NCBI GenBank assembly: GCA_038207625.1
Contig: JBBQZO010000035.1
Coordinates: forward strand, 1 to 60,836
Source: JBBQZO01 sp038207625
Lineage (GTDB): Bacteria > Pseudomonadota > Gammaproteobacteria > Burkholderiales > Burkholderiaceae_D
Reading direction: 5' to 3'
Length of the DNA stretch: 60,836 nucleotides
Both the position numbers and the translations under genes were made by a program. This document shows, in pieces, positions 56,028-60,836 of the stretch; the stretch's first letter is position 1, and every line of letters starts with the position of its first letter. The notes beneath the pieces are model-generated. The model ran no database searches, was not told where the DNA came from, and was given only the letters and a program-made list of their open reading frames with translations.

Positions 56028-56885
56028 ATGTCAAAAAATCCGCAAAAATTTCATTTTATTTCAGGCCTGCCGCGCTCCGGATCGACGCTGTTGTCGGCGT
56101 TGTTGCTGCAAAATCCACGCTTTCACGCCTCAATGACCAGCCCGATCGGCTCGCTCTACGCGTCCATGCTGCACCAGTTGGGCGCCGGCAGCGAGTTCGG
56201 CCCCACCGTCACCAAGGAAGAGCGCCGCCGGCTAGTGCGCGGCCTGTTCACGTCCTACTATGCCGACCATGCCGACAAGGGCGTGATCTTCGACACGAAC
56301 CGCATGTGGACCGCCCATATGCCGCTGCTGATGGACCAGTTTCCCGGCGCCAAAGTGATCGCCTGCGTGCGCAACGTGGCCTGGGTGATGGACAGCATCG
56401 AGCGGCGCTACCGTGCCGATCCCTATGAAATCACGCGCCTGTTCAATGACGACACCGAACGCGCCACCGTGTACAGCCGGCTCGAAACGCTGGCCCAGCG
56501 CAACCGCATGGTCGGCTATCCCTGGACCGCGCTCAAAGACGCGTTTTACGGCGAACATGGCGCCTCGCTGCTGCTGCTCGACTACGATTTGCTGGCGCAG
56601 GCGCCGCTCAGGGTCTTGGCGCTGATTTATGACTTTCTCGGCGAGGCGCCGTTCGCGCACGACATCAACAACGTCAGCTACGACGCGCCCGATTTCGACG
56701 CCCAGCTCGGCATGCGCGGTTTGCATACGGTGCGCAGCAGCGTCAGCTACGACGTGCGCGAGACGATTCTGCCGCCCGACCTGTTCGCGCAATTTACCAA
56801 GCTGTCGTTCTGGAAGGATCCGGCCGGCAGCCGCTGCAACCTGATCACGCTCAAAGCGCATTCCCAGTCCACAGAGAGCCCATGA
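56028..56885 (+). CDS. PAPS-dependent sulfotransferase
   Basis: A 285-residue cytoplasmic sulfotransferase (Sulfotransfer_1/3). The 5'-phosphosulfate loop is SGLPRSGSTLLSALLL (residues 12-27). The 3'-phosphate region is ACVRNVAWVMDSIERRY (about 123-140), and a later LLLLDYDLLAQAPL helix matches the family. No TM is present. The acceptor is unknown. The TGA stop overlaps the ATG of the DUF4347 giant gene (ATGA at 56882-56885), so the two are translationally coupled and the surface protein is the obvious candidate substrate. This is inference; carbohydrate acceptors are also common in the family. Confidence 0.88.
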   Translation: MSKNPQKFHFISGLPRSGSTLLSALLLQNPRFHASMTSPIGSLYASMLHQLGAGSEFGPTVTKEERRRLVRGLFTSYYADHADKGVIFDTNRMWTAHMPLLMDQFPGAKVIACVRNVAWVMDSIERRYRADPYEITRLFNDDTERATVYSRLETLAQRNRMVGYPWTALKDAFYGEHGASLLLLDYDLLAQAPLRVLALIYDFLGEAPFAHDINNVSYDAPDFDAQLGMRGLHTVRSSVSYDVRETILPPDLFAQFTKLSFWKDPAGSRCNLITLKAHSQSTESP

Positions 56886-59800
56886 TGACGCGCCAGCCCA
56901 ACCACCCGTGTGGCGCCCCCGCCAGCATGCTGCGCCCGCGGCGCAGCATGCTGGCGCTGGAATCGCGCTTGATCTTCGACGGCGCATTGGCGGCCGACCT
57001 GGTGGCCGGCCACGGCCTGGCGGAAGCGAAGGCGCACGACGCGCCGGTGGCGAACGTGGCAGCGCCAGCGCCCGCCCACGACGTCGTGTTCGTCGACCGC
57101 AGCCTGCTGAACTGGCAGGCGCTTGCCGCCGCCGCCAAACCGGGCGCCGAGGTGATCGAGATCGATCCGAATTCAAATGGCATCGACCAGATCGCCCGGG
57201 CGCTGGCCTCGCGCAGCGGCATCAGCGCGGTCCACATCGTCAGCCACGGCGGCGAAGGCTACCTGCTGGTGGGCGACGCGGTGCTCTCGTCGGCCAATCT
57301 GGGGCAGTACAGCGCGGACCTGGCCATCATCCGCGCGGCGCTGGCGCCGGGCGCCGACATCTTGCTATACGGCTGCGACGTGGCCAGGGGCGGCGACGGC
57401 GAGGCCTTCGTCAACCGCTTGGCCAGCGCGACCGGCGCGCCGGTGGCCGCCTCCGACAACACCACCGGGGTGGACGGCGACTGGACGCTTGAATACCACA
57501 GCGCCACGGTGCAGGCCGAAACCATGCGCCCGCTCGACTACGCCTACGACCTGGCCAGCTTGCTGGTGACCAGCCTGGCCGATTCTGGCACGGGCAGCCT
57601 GCGCGCCGAACTGCTGCTGGCCACCGGTTCGGCAAAGAACACCCCCATCGTGTTCGATCCGGCCCTGTTCGCGAGCGGCGCGCAGACGATCTCTTTGACC
57701 ACCGGCGCGCTCGACATCAGTGGCTCGGGAAGCAGCAACCCGATCACCATCACCGGCCCCGGCGCAGACTTGCTGACCATCGATGGCGGCAATACCGACC
57801 GCGTGTTCAGCGCCTTTGTCAGTAACTCATCTGCGGCCACGCTGTCAGGGATGACGGTCACCCATGGCCTGGCGAACCTGGCCAATTCCCCCTCATCCAC
57901 CTATGGCGTCGGCGGCGCCATAGGGGCGTACGCCAGCGGTTCGCTGACCCTGACGAACATGATCATCGAAAATTCGGTCAACGACCAGGGCAGCACCACC
58001 TCGGGCCTGGGCGGTGGTGTGGGTTTTTTCGGCGGAACTGACACTCTGACGATCAGCAACTCCATGATCAACGGCAATAGCACGAATGGCATGGGCGGCG
58101 GCCTGTTTTTCAAGGGCAAAACCCTCTCGATCCTCAATACATCGATATTTTCAAACACCGATACGGGCACAGGTCACAATAGCTACCAATCAAGCTATAT
58201 CAATGGGGGCGGCGGCATGGCCGTGGCCGCGAATAGCGCGATCAGCATCATCAATACCACCATCAGCGGCAATACGGCGGTGGCCGGCAGCGGAATCCTG
58301 ATCGCCGCGGCGGGCGCCACCAACAACATTGTCAATTCTACCATCACGGGCAATACAGCCACCTCCACCGACGCCAGCTACACGGGCGCCGTATGGATCG
58401 TCTCCGCCAGCGCGGTGAAACTGAACAATGACATTATTTTTGGCAACACTGGCGCGGGCACCCGCGGCGAAGCCAATTTGTTCATCACGGCGGGGGGCAA
58501 CTTCAACACCGTGTCTGGCGCCAACAACGTCATCGGCTCGCTGTCCTTCTATGTTGCCAACGGGACCAACGTGCGCGACACCAGCAAGGAATCGGGCCTG
58601 TCCGCGCCGATCACCACCGATCCGCTGCTCGGCACGCTCGCCAACAACGGCGGCTTCGTCCAGACGATCGCCATTTCCAGCAGCGGTTCGGCCTCGAACA
58701 CCGGCAATTCCAGCGCCACCGGCGTGGTGGCGGCGGACGCGCGCGGCTATGGCCACATCGCCAGCCACATCGACATCGGCGCCTACAATGTCAACAACAC
58801 GTCCGTGTTCAGCTTCCTCGGCACCACGTTCCCGTCCGCGACCGAGACCAACGTGTCGCTCGCCAGCAATCTGACGATCGACTTCGGCCAGGCCGTCACC
58901 GCCGTCGCGGGCAAGAACATCGTCATCTACAATTCCAGCAATACAGTCTTTGAGACCATCGCCGCCAATTCTTCGCAGGTGACGATCGGCACCGGTTTTG
59001 CCGGCGCGGCATCCCGGCTCACGATCGATCCGACCGGCATCTTCCTCGGTGCGGCCAGCTACTACGTCAAAATCGACGCGGGCGCCTTCATCGACGGCGC
59101 CAGCAAGACCTTCGCCGGCATCACCTCGTCCGTCGTTTGGACCTTCTCGACCCTGCTTCCCGCCGAACCGGCCGTCACCGGCGTCACCTCCACCAGTGCC
59201 AACGGCAGTTACAAGCTCGGTGCAGTGATCCCCATCAAGATCGCGTTCAACCAGGCCGTCACGGTCACTGGCACCGCGCCCACTCTGGTGCTGGCCCTGG
59301 ACGGCGTCAATGAGACGGTCAACTACAGCAGCGGCAGCGGCACCGCCGTGCTGACCTTCAACTACACGGTTCAGGCCGGTGACAACAGCGCCCTGCTGAA
59401 CTACCTGAGCACGAGCGCGCTGGCGCTGCACGGCGGCACCATCGTGGGCACCACCGGCGCCGTCGCCGCCAATCTGACCCTGCCTGGCCTGGCGTCAGCG
59501 GGCTCGCTGGCGAGCAACAGGACGCTGGTGATCGACTCCACGGCACCCACCACCACGGTCGCCACGGCAACGTTTTCCAACGACACCGGGCTGTCAAGCA
59601 CCGACCTGATCACCAAGACGGCGGCGCAGACCATCAGCGGCACCACCAGCGCCAACCTGGTGAGCGGCGAAATCGTCGAAGTCTCGATCAACAACGGCAG
59701 TACCTGGACCACGGCGAGCACCACCGTGGGCAGCAACATCTGGTCGCTGGCGGGTCGCACCTTGACCGCCAGTTCGACGCTCAAAGTGCGCGTGAGCGAC

Positions 59801-60836
59801 ACCGCCGGCAACAGCAGCCCGGCGTACTCGAGCGCCTATGTGTTCGACATTTCCGCGCCGTCTGCGCCGTCCGCGCCCGACCTGGCCGCCGTCAGCGACA
59901 GCGGCACCTCGAGCACCGACAACATCACTAGCGTGCCCACACCGGTGTTCAACGGCACGGCCGAGGCGAACGCCACCGTCACGCTCTACGACAGCGACGG
60001 CACGACGGCGCTGGGCAGCGCCTTGGCCAACGGCGGCGGCAGCTGGTCGATCACCAGCAGCACGCTGGGCAGCGGCGTGCACACCGTCAGCGCCAAGGCC
60101 GTCGACGCGGCCGGCAACAGCAGCGTAGCGTCCTCGACGCTGTCCGTCACCATCGACACCAGCGCGCCGACCACCACCGTGACGAGCGCCATGCTGTCGG
60201 CCGACACAGGCGTCTCGAGCACCGATTGGATCACCAAGAGCGCCGCCCAGACCATCACCGGCAACCTCAGCGCAGCCCTGGTCACCGGCGAGACGGTCCA
60301 GATATCGCTTGACGGCGGCAGCAGCTGGACCAGCACCGGCGCCACCACGGGCGACAGCAGCTTCAGTTACAACACCACGCTGACGCTCTCCAGCGCCACC
60401 CTGCAGATCCGCGTGGCCAACGCGATCGGCAACGTCAGCACCTCGTATTCGCAAGCCTATGTGGTCGACGCGATCGCGCCGACCCTGGCGATCACCAGCA
60501 ATCTGGCCGCGCTGCGGATCGGCCAGAGCGCCACCATCACCTTCACTTTCAGCGAGGACCCTGACGCGACCTTCAGCTGGGATGGCAGCAGCGGCGCCGT
60601 GGTGGTCAGCGGCGGCACGCTGGGCGCCATCAGCGGGACCGGACTGACCCGAACGGCCACGTTTACGCCCACGGCCGGCGCCAACGGCGGCATGGCCAGC
60701 ATTACGGTGGCCAGTGGCAGTTACACCGACGTGGCCGGCAACAACGGCGGCGCCGGCACCACGCCCTCGCTCAGCTTTGACACGCTGGCGCCGGCCGCGC
60801 CGTCGGCCCCAGTCATGGGTGCCGCCAGCGACCACG
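56882..60836 (+). CDS. giant DUF4347-headed repetitive surface protein (3' end beyond window)
   Basis: An open frame of at least 1318 codons with no stop before the window edge. Residues about 20-36 contain MLALESRLIFDGALAAD, the LEPRILFDGAA-type motif found at the start of this protein group. The DUF4347 domain (about 65-225) has HIVSHGGEG (His118, His122) and LLYGCDVARGGDGEAFVNRL (Cys165). A right-handed beta-helix region (about 226-640) opens with TSLADSGTGSLRAELL and contains many NTTISGNT-type turns. From about 650, Ser/Thr/Gly-rich Ig-like/Bap-like repeats of roughly 100 residues begin STAPTTTV or SAPSAPD and carry SDTAGNSS-type ends. There is no Sec signal at the N-terminus, which fits type I-like export. 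ATG 56882 overlaps the sulfotransferase stop. Confidence 0.9.
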   Translation, partial: MMTRQPNHPCGAPASMLRPRRSMLALESRLIFDGALAADLVAGHGLAEAKAHDAPVANVAAPAPAHDVVFVDRSLLNWQALAAAAKPGAEVIEIDPNSNGIDQIARALASRSGISAVHIVSHGGEGYLLVGDAVLSSANLGQYSADLAIIRAALAPGADILLYGCDVARGGDGEAFVNRLASATGAPVAASDNTTGVDGDWTLEYHSATVQAETMRPLDYAYDLASLLVTSLADSGTGSLRAELLLATGSAKNTPIVFDPALFASGAQTISLTTGALDISGSGSSNPITITGPGADLLTIDGGNTDRVFSAFVSNSSAATLSGMTVTHGLANLANSPSSTYGVGGAIGAYASGSLTLTNMIIENSVNDQGSTTSGLGGGVGFFGGTDTLTISNSMINGNSTNGMGGGLFFKGKTLSILNTSIFSNTDTGTGHNSYQSSYINGGGGMAVAANSAISIINTTISGNTAVAGSGILIAAAGATNNIVNSTITGNTATSTDASYTGAVWIVSASAVKLNNDIIFGNTGAGTRGEANLFITAGGNFNTVSGANNVIGSLSFYVANGTNVRDTSKESGLSAPITTDPLLGTLANNGGFVQTIAISSSGSASNTGNSSATGVVAADARGYGHIASHIDIGAYNVNNTSVFSFLGTTFPSATETNVSLASNLTIDFGQAVTAVAGKNIVIYNSSNTVFETIAANSSQVTIGTGFAGAASRLTIDPTGIFLGAASYYVKIDAGAFIDGASKTFAGITSSVVWTFSTLLPAEPAVTGVTSTSANGSYKLGAVIPIKIAFNQAVTVTGTAPTLVLALDGVNETVNYSSGSGTAVLTFNYTVQAGDNSALLNYLSTSALALHGGTIVGTTGAVAANLTLPGLASAGSLASNRTLVIDSTAPTTTVATATFSNDTGLSSTDLITKTAAQTISGTTSANLVSGEIVEVSINNGSTWTTASTTVGSNIWSLAGRTLTASSTLKVRVSDTAGNSSPAYSSAYVFDISAPSAPSAPDLAAVSDSGTSSTDNITSVPTPVFNGTAEANATVTLYDSDGTTALGSALANGGGSWSITSSTLGSGVHTVSAKAVDAAGNSSVASSTLSVTIDTSAPTTTVTSAMLSADTGVSSTDWITKSAAQTITGNLSAALVTGETVQISLDGGSSWTSTGATTGDSSFSYNTTLTLSSATLQIRVANAIGNVSTSYSQAYVVDAIAPTLAITSNLAALRIGQSATITFTFSEDPDATFSWDGSSGAVVVSGGTLGAISGTGLTRTATFTPTAGANGGMASITVASGSYTDVAGNNGGAGTTPSLSFDTLAPAAPSAPVMGAASDH

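Overview
The window is about 61 kb of high-GC DNA. Its gene content is that of a free-living, motile betaproteobacterium. The gloB–methyltransferase–rnhA–dnaQ block, the DUF2069/wrbA/YihY neighbourhood, the AidB-type dehydrogenase, the abundant c-di-GMP proteins and the DUF4347 surface protein fit Oxalobacteraceae best (Massilia/Duganella/Janthinobacterium-like). That placement is inferred from family recognition, not from a database search. Most of the window is chromosomal housekeeping with short operons. Likely accessory parts are the carAB region and the right-hand end.

Layout. 0.4–5.1 kb: periplasmic binding protein, Orn/Lys/Arg decarboxylase, DUF4337 protein, folA. 5.6–12.5 kb: carA, an oversized carB with a C-terminal deoxyribosyltransferase-like domain, and a chemoreceptor, lying between folA and thyA. 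12.5–23.6 kb: thyA, a 71-aa protein, ParA-like ATPase, ABC exporter, DUF4124 protein, FAD-linked oxidase, DUF2069, wrbA, YihY/BrkB, DUF962, hydrolase, MetY-like enzyme. 23.8–26.4 kb: CBS protein, a MerR/carboxymuconolactone-decarboxylase pair with a 19-bp-spacer promoter, and an unrecognised membrane protein. 26.5–34.5 kb: receiver–DUF3369–GGDEF–EAL protein, aroC, MFS transporter, HDOD protein and PAS–GGDEF–EAL protein. 35.2–42.2 kb: aidB, TetR, upp, an Hpt protein, a cold-shock gene with duplicated terminator, and a divergent LysR/malate synthase pair. 42.2–49.1 kb: two paralogous periplasmic binding proteins upstream of a 1477-aa hybrid kinase with GGDEF–EAL output. 49.4–53.0 kb: HccA-like protein, gloB, methyltransferase, rnhA, dnaQ, tRNA-Val(CAC). 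53.2–53.4 kb: a decayed IS6-like transposase end.

The right end (53.6–60.8 kb) is the best candidate for an undescribed system. A divergent M50 metalloprotease–HlyD fusion with a PqqD-like N-terminus faces a PAPS-type sulfotransferase. The sulfotransferase overlaps by ATGA the start of a giant repetitive surface protein with a DUF4347 head that runs off the window. The arrangement suggests a secreted protein that is modified and processed, loosely like RaxST/RaxX in Xanthomonas; this is inference.

The second candidate is carAB. CarB is about 215 residues longer than usual, its allosteric MGS-like region looks degenerate, and it continues into a domain resembling nucleoside 2-deoxyribosyltransferases. 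Its upstream region carries several symmetric elements.
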